This document shows, one piece after another, positions 10,034-19,634 of a DNA stretch of 64,000 nt; the first letter of the stretch is position 1; every line of letters starts with the position of its first letter. This DNA comes from Buttiauxella massiliensis (lineage in GTDB: Bacteria; Pseudomonadota; Gammaproteobacteria; Enterobacterales; Enterobacteriaceae). The notes under the pieces were generated by a model. It made no database searches and was not told where the DNA came from. It was given only the letters and a program-made list of their open reading frames with translations. The translations under genes were made by a program, and so were the position numbers. The stretch spans positions 62,001 through 126,000 of the forward strand of contig NZ_LR722652.1 in NCBI RefSeq assembly GCF_902500225.1, in the 5' to 3' direction.

Positions 10034-11464
10034 ATGAAAAAAATAATCGCGGTTACCGGCTGCCCTACCGGTATTGCTCATACTTTTATGGCTGAAGAAG
10101 CATTAAAGCATGCAGCAAAGAAACTCTCAGTCGATATTAAAGTAGAAACAAACGGAGCGAGCGGCGTAGAAAATGCAATTCTTCCAGAAGATTTAATCGG
10201 CATAGCGGGTGTCATTATTGCTGCGGATAAAGACGTTAATCCCGATAGATTTAATGGACTGCCCGTAATTGAAGTTCCCGTTAAAGAAGCTATTCACCAT
10301 CCCGTAGATTTAATAAATAAAATTCTTAATGGTGAGGTGACTGTAAGACAAGGAGAAAAAAGCACTTCAGCACAACCGATGGAAAAAGAATCCTTCGGCC
10401 GTCAGACTTATAAACATCTGATGAGTGGTGTATCGAATATGCTACCGTTTGTGGTCGCTGGAGGGATATTAATCGCTATCTCATTTTTATGGGGTATATA
10501 TTCAGCCGATCCGAAATCCGTTGAATATAACGCCATTGCAGCCATGTTGATGAAAATCGGCCAACAGGCCTTTTCGATTATGGTGCCAGTGTTCACTGCT
10601 TATATTGCCTACTCGATTTCTGGCAGACCTGGCATGGTGGCAGGTTTTGTCGGCGGGCTGTTGGCGAACGCCACAGGCGCAGGTTTTCTAGGCGGCATTA
10701 TTGCAGGCTTCGCAGCTGGTTATTTAATGTTATGGGTGAAAAATCTTCTCGCTGGTTTACCACGGCAGTATGAAGGGCTGAAGTCGATTTTTATTATGCC
10801 GCTGATTGGCGTGCTGGTGATTGGCGTATTAATGGTACTGCTCGGTCAACCTATCGCCGCTATTAATAACGGTATGATGAACTGGCTTGCTTCATTACAG
10901 GACTCCAACCCTATCCTGCTGGGTATTGTAGTTGGCGCGATGTGCTCCTTTGACTTTGGCGGCCCAGTGAACAAAGCCGCGTATGTGACCGGCACTTTAC
11001 TGCTTGGACAGGGGAATTACTTCTTTATGGCAGGAGTTTCCGCTGCCTGCATTACCCCACCGTTGGTGATAGCCCTGGCCACAACCTTCTTCCCGAAAGG
11101 CTTTAGTGAAGAAGAGCGCGCCGCAGGGATGGTGAACTACATTCTCGGCTGCACGCATATCACCGAAGGCGCGATTCCTTTTGCGGCAAAAGATCCACTG
11201 CGCGTGATCCCGATGATGATGATTGCCTCAAGTGTTTCCGCAGTACTGAGCTATAGCCTGCATATTCAGGTTCCGGCACCACACGGTGGATTCCTGATCC
11301 TACCGTTAGTGAGCAAACCCCTGGCATGGGTGCTTTGTATTCTGGCTGGTTCAGCCTGTGGCGCGATAATGCTTGGCAGTTGGCGTTTATGGTTGATGCG
11401 CAAACATCCTGCCAATCCAGCTGAAATTCAGGTGCAACAAGGAGGCCAAAATGCAGCTCTGTGA
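10034..11464 (+). CDS. fructose-family PTS permease EIIBC (probable tagatose PTS)
   Basis: The 476-residue protein has an N-terminal EIIB domain (residues about 1-100) with the phosphorylation site Cys10 in AVTGCPTGIAHTFMAEEAL. After a linker comes a membrane EIIC domain of about 8-10 helices (about 130-460). The EIIC domain carries the family motif HITEGAIPFAAKDP and SFDFGGPVNKAAY. It should import a ketose and release the 1-phosphate inside the cell. Only one EIIB domain is present, unlike E. coli FruA with its extra B' domain. The 3' end overlaps the next gene by 14 nt, consistent with translational coupling. Confidence 0.87.
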   Translation: MKKIIAVTGCPTGIAHTFMAEEALKHAAKKLSVDIKVETNGASGVENAILPEDLIGIAGVIIAADKDVNPDRFNGLPVIEVPVKEAIHHPVDLINKILNGEVTVRQGEKSTSAQPMEKESFGRQTYKHLMSGVSNMLPFVVAGGILIAISFLWGIYSADPKSVEYNAIAAMLMKIGQQAFSIMVPVFTAYIAYSISGRPGMVAGFVGGLLANATGAGFLGGIIAGFAAGYLMLWVKNLLAGLPRQYEGLKSIFIMPLIGVLVIGVLMVLLGQPIAAINNGMMNWLASLQDSNPILLGIVVGAMCSFDFGGPVNKAAYVTGTLLLGQGNYFFMAGVSAACITPPLVIALATTFFPKGFSEEERAAGMVNYILGCTHITEGAIPFAAKDPLRVIPMMMIASSVSAVLSYSLHIQVPAPHGGFLILPLVSKPLAWVLCILAGSACGAIMLGSWRLWLMRKHPANPAEIQVQQGGQNAAL

Positions 11465-12260
11465 ACAGGATATTTACATTAGCAACGAGCCAGCAGATAA
11501 GACATTGGCGTTGAAATACGTCGCTCAAAGTTTGGTAGAAGCAGGCCATACCACCAGCGACTATCTGAGCGGGATGCTGGTGCGGGAATCACAAATTTCG
11601 ACTTACCTTGGCAATGGCATTGCCATTCCACATGGCACGCCAGAAACTCGCGATGCCGTACTCAACACTGGTGTGAAAGTGATTGTGTTTCGTCACGGAG
11701 TTGACTGGGAAGACGGGAATGTTGCGCATGTGGTGGTCGGAATTGCCGCGAGGTCTAATGAACACTTGGATATTTTGCGCCAACTTACCCACGCATTAAG
11801 TGACGACAGCGTTCCTGCGGCCATTGCACAATCCAAAACGCCCGCCGATATTCTGGCGATTCTTAATGGTCAGGCGTTAATCGAAGATGAACCCGAAACC
11901 TTGCCAGGAGGCGAGCAAGCAACGTTTCTGATTCATAACCCACACGGCCTGCACGCCAGGCCAAGCGCTGTTCTGGTTAAAACTGTTAAGCAATTTGAAA
12001 GCGATATCACGGTTGAAAGTCTTGATGCCCAATCCAGAACGGTTGATGCTAAAAACTTGATGCGTGTCGTTTCGCTTGGCGTTAAGAGTGGCCAAAGACT
12101 GCGATTCATTGCGCGGGGAATTGATGCCAAACAAGCCCTTAATACCATTGGTGAGGCCATTGCCAGCGGCTTAGGAGAAGTCGCCACGCTACCCGCCACG
12201 CCTGCACCAGAACGAGCCGCTGACTTGAAGCGAAGTTGGCTAACCCGTTTGTTTAACTAA
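11451..12260 (+). CDS. PTS EIIA-HPr fusion protein (fructose/tagatose type)
   Basis: The 269-residue soluble phosphotransfer protein has an N-terminal EIIA domain (about 1-145), with phosphorylation His61 in NGIAIPHGTPE. A C-terminal HPr-like domain (about 155-245) carries active His168 in NPHGLHARPSA. It should take phosphate from Enzyme I and pass it to Cys10 of the adjacent EIIBC, so this PTS does not depend on the general HPr. The EIIA-HPr order resembles FruB but lacks the central M domain. The gene ends before an intrinsic terminator that separates it from gatZ. Confidence 0.85.
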   Translation: MQLCEQDIYISNEPADKTLALKYVAQSLVEAGHTTSDYLSGMLVRESQISTYLGNGIAIPHGTPETRDAVLNTGVKVIVFRHGVDWEDGNVAHVVVGIAARSNEHLDILRQLTHALSDDSVPAAIAQSKTPADILAILNGQALIEDEPETLPGGEQATFLIHNPHGLHARPSAVLVKTVKQFESDITVESLDAQSRTVDAKNLMRVVSLGVKSGQRLRFIARGIDAKQALNTIGEAIASGLGEVATLPATPAPERAADLKRSWLTRLFN

Positions 12261-12279
12261 CAATCACTTTCGATTTAAG

Positions 12280-12314
12280 CGTTCAGTTGCTTCCGGTAAC
12301 TGAACGTTTTCTTA
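12280..12314 (+). terminator. intrinsic terminator between the tagatose PTS genes and gatZ
   Basis: A 9-bp stem (CGTTCAGTT / AACTGAACG) with a 9-nt loop is followed by TTTTCTTA, 19 bp after the EIIA-HPr stop codon. It separates the gatY-led operon from gatZABCD. The 150 bp that follow hold the presumed gatZ promoter; an AT-rich stretch and GATCACGAAAGTGAATAATG lie at about 12391-12410. Confidence 0.75.
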
Positions 12315-12468
12315 CGTCTCAACACGCCCAAAAACCACAAGCACTTGAATAATATAATCAAATTCTTATTAAGGAATATTTATCAGACATTGATCACGAA
12401 AGTGAATAATGATCTTTGCTCTCAATTCAAAACATAACGAAAATAAACAAAAGAAAACGGAGGTTGAG

Positions 12469-13740
12469 ATGAAAGAGATTATTGCACGTCATAAATCGGG
12501 TGAGCATATTGGTATCTGTTCTGTGTGCTCGGCACACCCACTGGTGATTGAAGCTGCTCTGCGCTTCGATCTGGAAAGTGACAGAAAAGTGCTTATCGAG
12601 GCCACATCAAATCAGGTCAATCAATTTGGTGGGTATACCGGTATGCAGCCTGCGGATTTTCGTGATTTTGTCTATCAGATTGCCAATGAAGTTGGCTTTC
12701 CCCATGAACGCATCATCCTCGGCGGCGATCACCTGGGGCCAAACTGCTGGCAGGATCAACCTGCCGAAGAAGCGATGGAAAAATCTATCGCCTTGATCAA
12801 AGCCTATGTCGCCGCAGGATTTAGCAAGATTCACCTGGACGCGTCGATGTCCTGCGCAGACGACGCAGTACCGCTCGATCCGCAAATAGTCGCAAATCGT
12901 GCCGCCCTGCTTTGCCAGGCAGCCGAGCAAACGGCAACGGACGAACAAAAAAAGCATCTGACTTACGTGATTGGCACCGAAGTACCTGTTCCAGGTGGTG
13001 AGTCCAGCGCTATAGAAGGCGTGCATGTTACGCGTGAAAGTGACGCCGCGAATACAGTCGATACACATCGCCTGGCTTTTGCAGCGTTAGGGCTAGAAAA
13101 AGCGCTGGAACGCGTGATCGCGATAGTTGTGCAACCTGGAGTGGAATTTGATCATACCCAGGTTATTCACTATCAACCCCAGGAAGCTGAAGCGTTGTCC
13201 GCATGGATCAAGAAAACACCGCTGGTTTACGAGGCTCACTCTACGGATTACCAGTCACGTAAAGCCTATCGGGAATTAGTACAAGATCACTTTGCGATAC
13301 TGAAAGTAGGCCCTGCGCTAACTTTCGCTTTGCGCGAAGCAATTTTTGCGCTGGCCAAGATTGAAAGTGAACTGGTGGCGCCGGAAAAACGCAGTCAGGT
13401 TTTACAGGTCATTGATGAAGTCATGCTTAATGAACCCAACTATTGGAAGAAGTATTACCACCCAACGTTTAGCCAGGCGATGGTGGATATCCACTTCAGT
13501 CTTTCTGATCGTATGCGTTATTACTGGCCGCACCCGCGCATTCGCCAGAGCGTTGAAAACCTTGTCACCAATTTGAGCGCTATCGCCATTCCTCTGGGGT
13601 TGTTGAGCCAGTATTTACCCGTGCAATTCGAGCGAGTGATGACACAACAGTTGCTCGCCACACCGAATAACCTAATCCTGGACAAAATTCAGGATGTGCT
13701 GCGCGCTTATCGTTATGGCTGCTCACTTTCTGCTGCCTGA
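12469..13740 (+). CDS. gatZ: tagatose-bisphosphate aldolase accessory subunit GatZ
   Basis: The 423-residue protein matches E. coli GatZ (420) closely; for example [20 protein letters not shown] near the N-terminus. GatZ/KbaZ are noncatalytic partners that GatY needs for activity and stability. The start is the ATG at 12469, preceded by GGAGG. An in-frame upstream ATG at 12409 would add 20 unconserved residues and has no ribosome site. It is the first gene of the gatZABCD operon, in the same order as E. coli after gatY. Here gatY has moved to the upstream tagatose operon. Confidence 0.92.
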   Translation: MKEIIARHKSGEHIGICSVCSAHPLVIEAALRFDLESDRKVLIEATSNQVNQFGGYTGMQPADFRDFVYQIANEVGFPHERIILGGDHLGPNCWQDQPAEEAMEKSIALIKAYVAAGFSKIHLDASMSCADDAVPLDPQIVANRAALLCQAAEQTATDEQKKHLTYVIGTEVPVPGGESSAIEGVHVTRESDAANTVDTHRLAFAALGLEKALERVIAIVVQPGVEFDHTQVIHYQPQEAEALSAWIKKTPLVYEAHSTDYQSRKAYRELVQDHFAILKVGPALTFALREAIFALAKIESELVAPEKRSQVLQVIDEVMLNEPNYWKKYYHPTFSQAMVDIHFSLSDRMRYYWPHPRIRQSVENLVTNLSAIAIPLGLLSQYLPVQFERVMTQQLLATPNNLILDKIQDVLRAYRYGCSLSAA

Positions 13741-13749
13741 GGAACCACT

Positions 13750-14214
13750 ATGACTCAAATATTTGTACGTACCGGCATTCATTTCGCAGATTGCGAAGCT
13801 GCACTGCAACACATCGGTGTAGAGATGCTGGCAAAAGGTGTCGTGCACGAAAGCTACCCGAAGGCTCTGCTCGAAAGAGAAGCCATTTTCCCAACAGGGA
13901 TCGCACTGGAATGCCATGCCGTTGCTATCCCGCATTGCGAAGCCATACACGCTAAAACTCCGGCGATTTATCTGATTCGTCCTGATGAACCAGTGCGTTT
14001 TCAGCGTGCCGATGATGATGACGATATTCCAGTGACATTGATTATTGCCCTAATTGTCGAAAACCCCGAAGCGCAATTGAAGTTACTCAAGCGCCTATTT
14101 AGTGAGCTGCAAAACCCAGAAGTGATGGATTCGCTATTAGCAGCACCGTCATCACAACTGGGCGAATTATTCCGAAACACTCTACTCGAACCGCAAATGA
14201 GCGCGGCTTCGTAA
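13750..14214 (+). CDS. gatA: galactitol PTS EIIA component GatA
   Basis: The 154-residue cytoplasmic phosphocarrier resembles E. coli GatA (150). The presumed phosphorylation His lies in [20 protein letters not shown], with flanking EIIA fold motifs (FPTGIALE). It accepts phosphate from HPr and passes it to GatB. It lies 9 bp after gatZ and 23 bp before gatB, in one operon. Confidence 0.92.
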   Translation: MTQIFVRTGIHFADCEAALQHIGVEMLAKGVVHESYPKALLEREAIFPTGIALECHAVAIPHCEAIHAKTPAIYLIRPDEPVRFQRADDDDDIPVTLIIALIVENPEAQLKLLKRLFSELQNPEVMDSLLAAPSSQLGELFRNTLLEPQMSAAS

Positions 14215-14237
14215 GCATAATAAGACGGAGATACCCT

Positions 14238-14522
14238 ATGAAACGTAAAGTAATTGTTGCCTGTGGCGGGGCTGTTGCAACTTCCACAATGGCAGCTGAA
14301 GAAATTAAAGAACTCTGTGAAGCCCACAGTATTCAACTCGATTTAGTGCAATGCCGAGTGACCGAAATCGAAACCTATATGGACGGTGCAGATCTCATCT
14401 GCACGACCGCCCGTGTCGACAGAACTTTTGGCGATATTCCGGTGGTACACGGAATGCCATTTATCTCCGGCGTAGGTATCGAAGCATTGCAGCAGAAAAT
14501 TCTCACCATCCTCGCGGAGTAG
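14238..14522 (+). CDS. gatB: galactitol PTS EIIB component GatB
   Basis: The 94-residue protein is the same length as E. coli GatB. Phosphorylation Cys9 is in [16 protein letters not shown], followed by the P-loop-like GGAVATS. It transfers phosphate from GatA to galactitol carried by GatC, giving galactitol-1-phosphate. It ends 4 bp before gatC. Confidence 0.93.
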   Translation: MKRKVIVACGGAVATSTMAAEEIKELCEAHSIQLDLVQCRVTEIETYMDGADLICTTARVDRTFGDIPVVHGMPFISGVGIEALQQKILTILAE

Positions 14523-14526
14523 AGCC

Positions 14527-15906
14527 ATGTTTAGCGAAATCATGCGTTACATCCTCGACCTTGGTCCCACCGTTATGCTGCCGGTAGTGATCATCATCTT
14601 CTCGAAACTGCTGGGAATGAAACTTGGGGACTGCTTTAAATCCGGCCTGCATATAGGTATCGGTTTTGTTGGCATCGGGTTGGTGATTGGTCTGATGCTC
14701 GATTCTATTGGGCCTGCGGCAAAGGCTATGGCCGAACAATTTCAAATAAACCTTCACGTTGTCGATGTGGGCTGGCCTGGTTCATCGCCAATGACATGGG
14801 CATCGCAAATCGCGTTGGTCGCTATTCCCATTGCCATTGCGGTTAACGTGTTAATGCTTGTCACCCGTATGACGCGTGTGGTGAACGTTGATATCTGGAA
14901 TATCTGGCATATGACTTTCACCGGTGCGCTGGTGCATCTTGCGACAGGATCTTACTGGCTAGGGATTCTAGGTGTTGTGATTCATGCTGCGTTCGTTTAC
15001 AAGCTCGGTGATTGGTTTGCCAAGGATACGCGAGATTACTTTGAGCTTGATGGTATCGCCATTCCACATGGCTCCTCGGCCTATCTGGGGCCAATTGCGG
15101 TACTGGTCGATACCATCATTGAAAAAATCCCAGGCCTGAACCGTATTCATTTCAGCGCGGACGATATCCAAAAGCGATTCGGTCCATTCGGCGAGCCAGT
15201 TACAGTCGGCTTTATTATGGGGATTGTGATTGGTGTGCTGGCGGGTTATGACGCTAAAGGTGTATTGCAACTGGCAGTGAAAACAGCAGCGGTTATGCTG
15301 CTTATGCCACGCGTGATCAAACCTATTATGGATGGTTTAACCCCCATCGCGAAGCACGCCAGGAAACGCCTGCAAGCCAAATTTGGTAGCCAGGAGTTTT
15401 TGATTGGTTTAGACCCGGCGCTGCTGCTCGGCCATACCTCTGTCGTTTCAGCAAGCCTGATCTTTATCCCGCTGACAATCCTTATTGCAGTGTTGGTTCC
15501 AGGAAATCAGGTCTTGCCATTTGGTGACCTGGCAACCATCGGTTTCTTTGTCGCTATGGCAGTCGCAGTGCATCAGGGAAACCTGTTCCGCACGCTGATT
15601 TCTGGCTCCATCATCATGGCTATCACTCTGTGGATTGCCACGCAAACCATCGGTCTTCATACGCAACTTGCAGCAAATGCTGGCGCGCTGAAAGCGGGAG
15701 GCATGGTGGCCTCAATGGATCAGGGCGGCTCGCCAATTACCTGGCTGCTTATCCAACTGCTGACCTGGCAAAACATAGTCGGATTCTGCGTGATTGGTGC
15801 AATTTACTTCACTGGCGTACTGCTCACCTGGCGCCGTGCACGCAATTTTGTGGCTCAGGAGAAGGCTCTGCTTTCTGAGAACAAACCAGCCAGTTCCGCT
15901 TTGTAA
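14527..15906 (+). CDS. gatC: galactitol PTS permease EIIC component GatC
   Basis: The 459-residue integral membrane permease is highly similar to E. coli GatC (about 451). The family motif DGIAIPHGSSAYLGPIAVLV is present (residues about 176-195), and about ten to twelve helices are evident. It imports galactitol with concomitant phosphorylation by GatB. The frame is intact, unlike the altered gatC reported in some E. coli K-12 strains. A short GC hairpin follows before gatD. Confidence 0.92.
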   Translation: MFSEIMRYILDLGPTVMLPVVIIIFSKLLGMKLGDCFKSGLHIGIGFVGIGLVIGLMLDSIGPAAKAMAEQFQINLHVVDVGWPGSSPMTWASQIALVAIPIAIAVNVLMLVTRMTRVVNVDIWNIWHMTFTGALVHLATGSYWLGILGVVIHAAFVYKLGDWFAKDTRDYFELDGIAIPHGSSAYLGPIAVLVDTIIEKIPGLNRIHFSADDIQKRFGPFGEPVTVGFIMGIVIGVLAGYDAKGVLQLAVKTAAVMLLMPRVIKPIMDGLTPIAKHARKRLQAKFGSQEFLIGLDPALLLGHTSVVSASLIFIPLTILIAVLVPGNQVLPFGDLATIGFFVAMAVAVHQGNLFRTLISGSIIMAITLWIATQTIGLHTQLAANAGALKAGGMVASMDQGGSPITWLLIQLLTWQNIVGFCVIGAIYFTGVLLTWRRARNFVAQEKALLSENKPASSAL

Positions 15907-15912
15907 ACCTTC

Positions 15913-15930
15913 GGGGGGCCGCGGCTCCCC
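15913..15930 (+). terminator. GC-rich intercistronic hairpin between gatC and gatD
   Basis: GGGGGGCCGCGGCTCCCC can fold into an 8-bp stem with a tiny central loop, 6 bp after the gatC stop codon. No U tract follows. A role in mRNA stability or partial attenuation between permease and dehydrogenase is more likely than full termination. Confidence 0.5.
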
Positions 15931-15951
15931 ACTTCCTTTCTGGAGTTCATT

Positions 15952-16995
15952 ATGAAATCAGTGGTTATCCATGCTGAGGGCGAGATACGCGTTGAAGAAC
16001 AGCCAATACCTCACCTTCATGAAGATGACGAAGTGCTAGTACGTATTCATTGGTCAGGATTGTGCGGCTCTGACATTCCACGTGTGTTCCACAATGGCGC
16101 ACATTTTTACCCAATAACGCTCGGTCATGAATTCAGCGGTATCGTGGAGCAATGTGGTAATGGCATAGAAGATTTACAGCCCGGTGATGCGGTAGCCTGC
16201 GTGCCGTTGCTGCCCTGTTTTAAATGCCCTGAATGCCAACGCAGTTATTTCTCGCTTTGTAAAAACTACTCTTTTGTCGGATCGCGCAGCGACGGTGGAA
16301 ATGCCGAGTTTATCGTCATGAAACGCGCAAATATATTCCCACTGCCGAAAGGTATGACGCTTGCGGACGGCGCTTTCCTTGAACCCATTACGGTGGGTCT
16401 ACACGCCTTTCATTTGGTTAACGGCTGTGAAGGCAAAAATGTGGTGGTGATTGGGGCAGGAACTATTGGTCTGCTGGCTTTACAGTGTGCTGCCGCATTG
16501 GGCGCGCGATCGGTAACCGCCATTGATATTAATCAGGAAAAGCTAGATCTCGCTTTACAACTTGGCGCAACTCAAGCATTTAACAGCAAGGAGAAGAGTG
16601 CTGCCGAAATTCGTGAACTGATGCGGGAAATGCGTTTTGATCAATTGGTGCTGGAAACGGCTGGCGCGCCACAAACTGTTGAGCTGGCAATTGATATAGC
16701 CGGGCCACGCGCGCAACTTGCCCTGGTGGGAACGCTGCATAACGATCTCAATCTGCCTTCAGCATTGTTTGGGCAAATCCTGCGTAAAGAAATGAGCATT
16801 ACCGGCAGTTGGATGAACTATTCCGGGCCGTGGCCAGGAGAAGAATGGCGAACAGCCGCACGCTTGCTGGCTGAGAAAAAAATTAAGCTTGAACCACTCA
16901 TCGCGCACGTTGGCGAGCCAGAAAGCTACGCTGCCGCAGTGAAGGCTTTAGGTGGAAAACCCATGAATGGCAAAATCATGCTGAAGCTCGCATGA
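15952..16995 (+). CDS. gatD: galactitol-1-phosphate 5-dehydrogenase GatD
   Basis: The 347-residue zinc-dependent medium-chain dehydrogenase closely resembles E. coli GatD (346). Catalytic zinc ligands lie in GLCGSDIPRVF (Cys) and TLGHEFSG (His/Glu). The structural zinc cysteines lie in PCFKCPECQRSYFSLC. The NAD-binding Rossmann motif is VVIGAGTIGLLALQ. It oxidises galactitol-1-phosphate to tagatose-6-phosphate. The tagatose-6-phosphate then needs a kinase to give the bisphosphate; a general phosphofructokinase or one of the PfkB kinases here could do it. Confidence 0.93.
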   Translation: MKSVVIHAEGEIRVEEQPIPHLHEDDEVLVRIHWSGLCGSDIPRVFHNGAHFYPITLGHEFSGIVEQCGNGIEDLQPGDAVACVPLLPCFKCPECQRSYFSLCKNYSFVGSRSDGGNAEFIVMKRANIFPLPKGMTLADGAFLEPITVGLHAFHLVNGCEGKNVVVIGAGTIGLLALQCAAALGARSVTAIDINQEKLDLALQLGATQAFNSKEKSAAEIRELMREMRFDQLVLETAGAPQTVELAIDIAGPRAQLALVGTLHNDLNLPSALFGQILRKEMSITGSWMNYSGPWPGEEWRTAARLLAEKKIKLEPLIAHVGEPESYAAAVKALGGKPMNGKIMLKLA

Positions 16996-17000
16996 TTTTA

Positions 17001-17029
17001 GGGCGGAGAATGCTCGCGCTAATCCGCCC
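17001..17029 (+). terminator. hairpin after gatD
   Basis: A 7-bp stem (GGGCGGA / TCCGCCC) encloses a 15-nt loop, just after the gatD stop codon. The following sequence is CAATCATTTTCG, with a weak T run. It probably ends or attenuates the gatZABCD transcript before gatR. Confidence 0.5.
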
Positions 17030-17133
17030 AATCATTTTCGAGCCATGACTCACACATTATTTCGAAATTCAGCGTTCCTCTTTCATATCCCTTTCGTTTA
17101 CACTGAGTGGAGTTAATTATCAGGCAAATCAAG

Positions 17134-17907
17134 ATGAACTCCTTTGAAAGACGCAACAAAATAGTCGACATAGTCAATTCTCAAGGCAGTGCGCTGGTAC
17201 TCGATCTTTCGAATTCTTTTGGGATCTCGGAAGTTACGATCCGCGCTGATCTGCGCATGCTGGAAGAAAAAGGGTTAGTCACACGATTCCATGGCGGGGC
17301 TGCCCGCCCAGGTAGTTATCTGATGGATGCTGAAAACCAAGAAGTTATTCTGGAAGACCGCTACCAACTCGCTAAAGATCCCAAAAAGCGTATAGCAGAT
17401 GCCGCCGTTAACATGGTTGATGACGGTATGACGGTCATACTCGACAGCGGCAGCACCACACTACTTATTGCCGAAGCTCTACTGAAAAAATCCAATATCA
17501 CCGTCATCACCAACAGTCTTCCAGCTGCGTTTGCACTTTCGGAAAATCAAGATATTACACTGGTCGTATGCGGCGGCACTGTACGCCATAAAACACACTC
17601 CATGCATGGAACACTTGCAGAGCATTCGTTTCAAGGTATCAGTGCCGACGTAATGTTCGTGGGTGCGGACGGTATGGATATGACTAACGGCATCACAACA
17701 TTTAATGAAGGTTATTCTATCAGCGCCGTCATGGCTGCAGCGGCTCATCGAGTTGTCGCCGTACTGGATGCGACCAAATTCAATCGTCGCGGATTTAACC
17801 AGGTACTGCCTCTTGAGCAGATCAACTGTGTGATTACCGATGAAAGTATTCGCGTAGAAGACAAAAAAGCGCTGGAGAAAAGCCAGGTTGAAGTAGTGAT
17901 TGTTTAG
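17134..17907 (+). CDS. gatR: galactitol operon repressor GatR (DeoR family), intact
   Basis: The 257-residue DeoR-family regulator has an N-terminal winged helix (MNSFERRNKIVDIVNSQGSA; LSNSFGISEVTIRADLRMLE). The C-terminal sugar-phosphate sensor (about 75-235) has the canonical ILDSGSTTLLIAEAL loop. The ATG at 17134 is chosen because MNSFERRNKI matches E. coli GatR; an in-frame GTG-type start at 17107 would add nine residues. It is the last gene of the cluster. In E. coli K-12 gatR is known to be disrupted by an insertion; here it is full length, so the gat genes should be inducible. Confidence 0.9.
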   Translation: MNSFERRNKIVDIVNSQGSALVLDLSNSFGISEVTIRADLRMLEEKGLVTRFHGGAARPGSYLMDAENQEVILEDRYQLAKDPKKRIADAAVNMVDDGMTVILDSGSTTLLIAEALLKKSNITVITNSLPAAFALSENQDITLVVCGGTVRHKTHSMHGTLAEHSFQGISADVMFVGADGMDMTNGITTFNEGYSISAVMAAAAHRVVAVLDATKFNRRGFNQVLPLEQINCVITDESIRVEDKKALEKSQVEVVIV

Positions 17908-17921
17908 CTTTAATTCGATGA

Positions 17922-17949
17922 TTAAAAACCCGCGAATGCGGGTTTTTAA
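17922..17949. terminator. bidirectional terminator after gatR
   Basis: A 12-bp stem (TTAAAAACCCGC / GCGGGTTTTTAA) with loop GAAT has A and T tracts on both sides. It serves gatR and the convergent gene that ends at 17946. Confidence 0.85.
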
Positions 17950-18593
17950 TTTGCAGAGATTAGCGTCTCGATTTTGCGCTTATCTTCAGCAATCCGCACG
18001 ATACCAAAATGCTCAACATCTGGATGAACACTCCAGATTTTTTCTTCTGGGATGCTGATCCCATCATAAATAGCTTTCGTCCCGTCAAAAGGGAAAAAGA
18101 GGCCTGCATCGGAGTCAAGAATGAATACGGACAGAGCATTCGAATTTTTCGCAATCTTCTGCCACAAAGCTTTCCCGCCTTCATACTGCGTATTATCACT
18201 CATTAAAATGACACCGCATTTTAGAACCAAAGCTTCATATAATTGCGTAGCGAAACCCAGTTCCTGATAGCGCCTATCAACACAAACGCCTTCCACTTGA
18301 AGTACGCTTGAATCTTCCCAGAACCGCTCTACTGAAATGACATTATCGCCAATAGCTTTTTGGTTGTTCAATTCCAACATAGCAACGGCAACATGCCGGG
18401 GCTCGCCACTCACATCTTCTAATTCAGCTTTCACAATAGAAGCGCGAGGTGTTTTTTTATCGAAGATAATAAGGTAACGCTTTTCAGCGATGGTTATTTC
18501 TTCAATCACTTCAAACGAACGCGCAATCGCTGAGGCACTATAAGAAAGAGGCATCACTATCATGTTTGAATCCCCACGAATCAACACCGGCAT
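17946..18593 (-). CDS. GNAT-fold-like protein of unknown function
   Basis: I do not recognise this 215-residue protein as a named family member. It has an N-terminal beta-rich region with the segment RYLIIFDKKTPRASIVKAEL. A central segment, VLQVEGVCVDRRYQELGFAT, followed by QLYEALV, resembles the acetyl-CoA-binding strand-loop-helix of GNAT acetyltransferases (R-x-x-E-L-G-F-A in place of R-x-x-G-x-G/A). The C-terminal part (about 130-215) is acidic and unassigned. It has no signal peptide or membrane segment. It stands alone between gatR and rsmI, convergent with gatR. A start at the internal ATG (residue 11) is also possible. Confidence 0.55.
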   Translation of the reverse strand: MPVLIRGDSNMIVMPLSYSASAIARSFEVIEEITIAEKRYLIIFDKKTPRASIVKAELEDVSGEPRHVAVAMLELNNQKAIGDNVISVERFWEDSSVLQVEGVCVDRRYQELGFATQLYEALVLKCGVILMSDNTQYEGGKALWQKIAKNSNALSVFILDSDAGLFFPFDGTKAIYDGISIPEEKIWSVHPDVEHFGIVRIAEDKRKIETLISAN

Positions 18594-18705
18594 AATTTGC
18601 TCATCCTGAACAGACTAAAGTATGAGCAAACTACCATCGCTTATTTAAACCACACTAACAATAGTGATACCTGTAATGAAAGAGTGCGAGCATGCTCGGA
18701 AAACG

Positions 18706-19572
18706 CTATTTCTCGCTGTTTTCTAAGGCATATTTATACAGCGCATTTTTCTTCACGCCGTGAATTTCAGCCGCCAGTGCTGCAGCCTTTTTCAGCGGCA
18801 GTTCCGTTTGCAGGAGTGCCAGCGTGCGCAGCGCATCGGCTGGCAGCGCGTCATCTACAGGGGCTTTGAAGCCTTCGACAATCAACACCATCTCGCCTTT
18901 GCGGCGGTTTTCGTCTTCTTTAACCCAGGCAGCCAACTCACCAATCGGTGCGCCGTGAATCGATTCCCAGGTTTTCGTCAGCTCGCGCGCCAGCACCACA
19001 TAGCGTGATTCACCAAGCACAGCGCATATATCGTCTAAACTATCGAGCAGGCGATGCGTAGACTCATAGAAGATGAGCGTACGGGGTTCTTGCTCAATGG
19101 CTTTTAGTGCATCACGACGGCCTTTGGATTTTGCAGGAAGAAAACCTTCGTAGCAGAAGCGGTCAGAAGGCAAACCCGCTGCACTTAATGCAGCAATCGC
19201 GGCACACGGGCCTGGCAGCGGCACCACGCGAATACCTGCTTCGCGGCACGCACGCACCAGATGGTAACCAGGATCGTTAATTAATGGCGTTCCTGCATCA
19301 GACACGAGCGCGATGCTTTGCCCTTCTTGCAACTTTGCCAGCAGGGTTTCTGCTTTTTGTTGCTCGTTATGATCATGCAATGCGAACATCCGCGCATTAA
19401 TCGCAAAATGTTGCAGCAGCAAACCGGTATGGCGAGTATCTTCGGCGGCAATCAGGTCAACGCTTTGCAACACGGCTAATGCCCGCTGTGTGATATCGCC
19501 GAGGTTACCGATGGGTGTCGGAACGATGTAGAGCGTGCTGGCAGAAATAGCCGCCGTTTCGAGTTGTTTCAT
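18706..19572 (-). CDS. rsmI: 16S rRNA (cytidine-1402-2'-O)-methyltransferase RsmI
   Basis: The 288-residue protein corresponds to E. coli RsmI/YraL (286). It is a tetrapyrrole-methylase-fold enzyme using S-adenosylmethionine, with motifs [19 protein letters not shown] near the N-terminus and [18 protein letters not shown]. It 2'-O-methylates C1402 of 16S rRNA in the 30S subunit. It is divergent from lpoA across a 62-bp promoter gap, the conserved enterobacterial arrangement. Confidence 0.95.
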   Translation of the reverse strand: MKQLETAAISASTLYIVPTPIGNLGDITQRALAVLQSVDLIAAEDTRHTGLLLQHFAINARMFALHDHNEQQKAETLLAKLQEGQSIALVSDAGTPLINDPGYHLVRACREAGIRVVPLPGPCAAIAALSAAGLPSDRFCYEGFLPAKSKGRRDALKAIEQEPRTLIFYESTHRLLDSLDDICAVLGESRYVVLARELTKTWESIHGAPIGELAAWVKEDENRRKGEMVLIVEGFKAPVDDALPADALRTLALLQTELPLKKAAALAAEIHGVKKNALYKYALENSEK

Positions 19573-19634
19573 TGTTTCATCCGTATTGCCGATTTAATAT
19601 TGAACACTGAGATAAAAATTACACTGGATACAGA

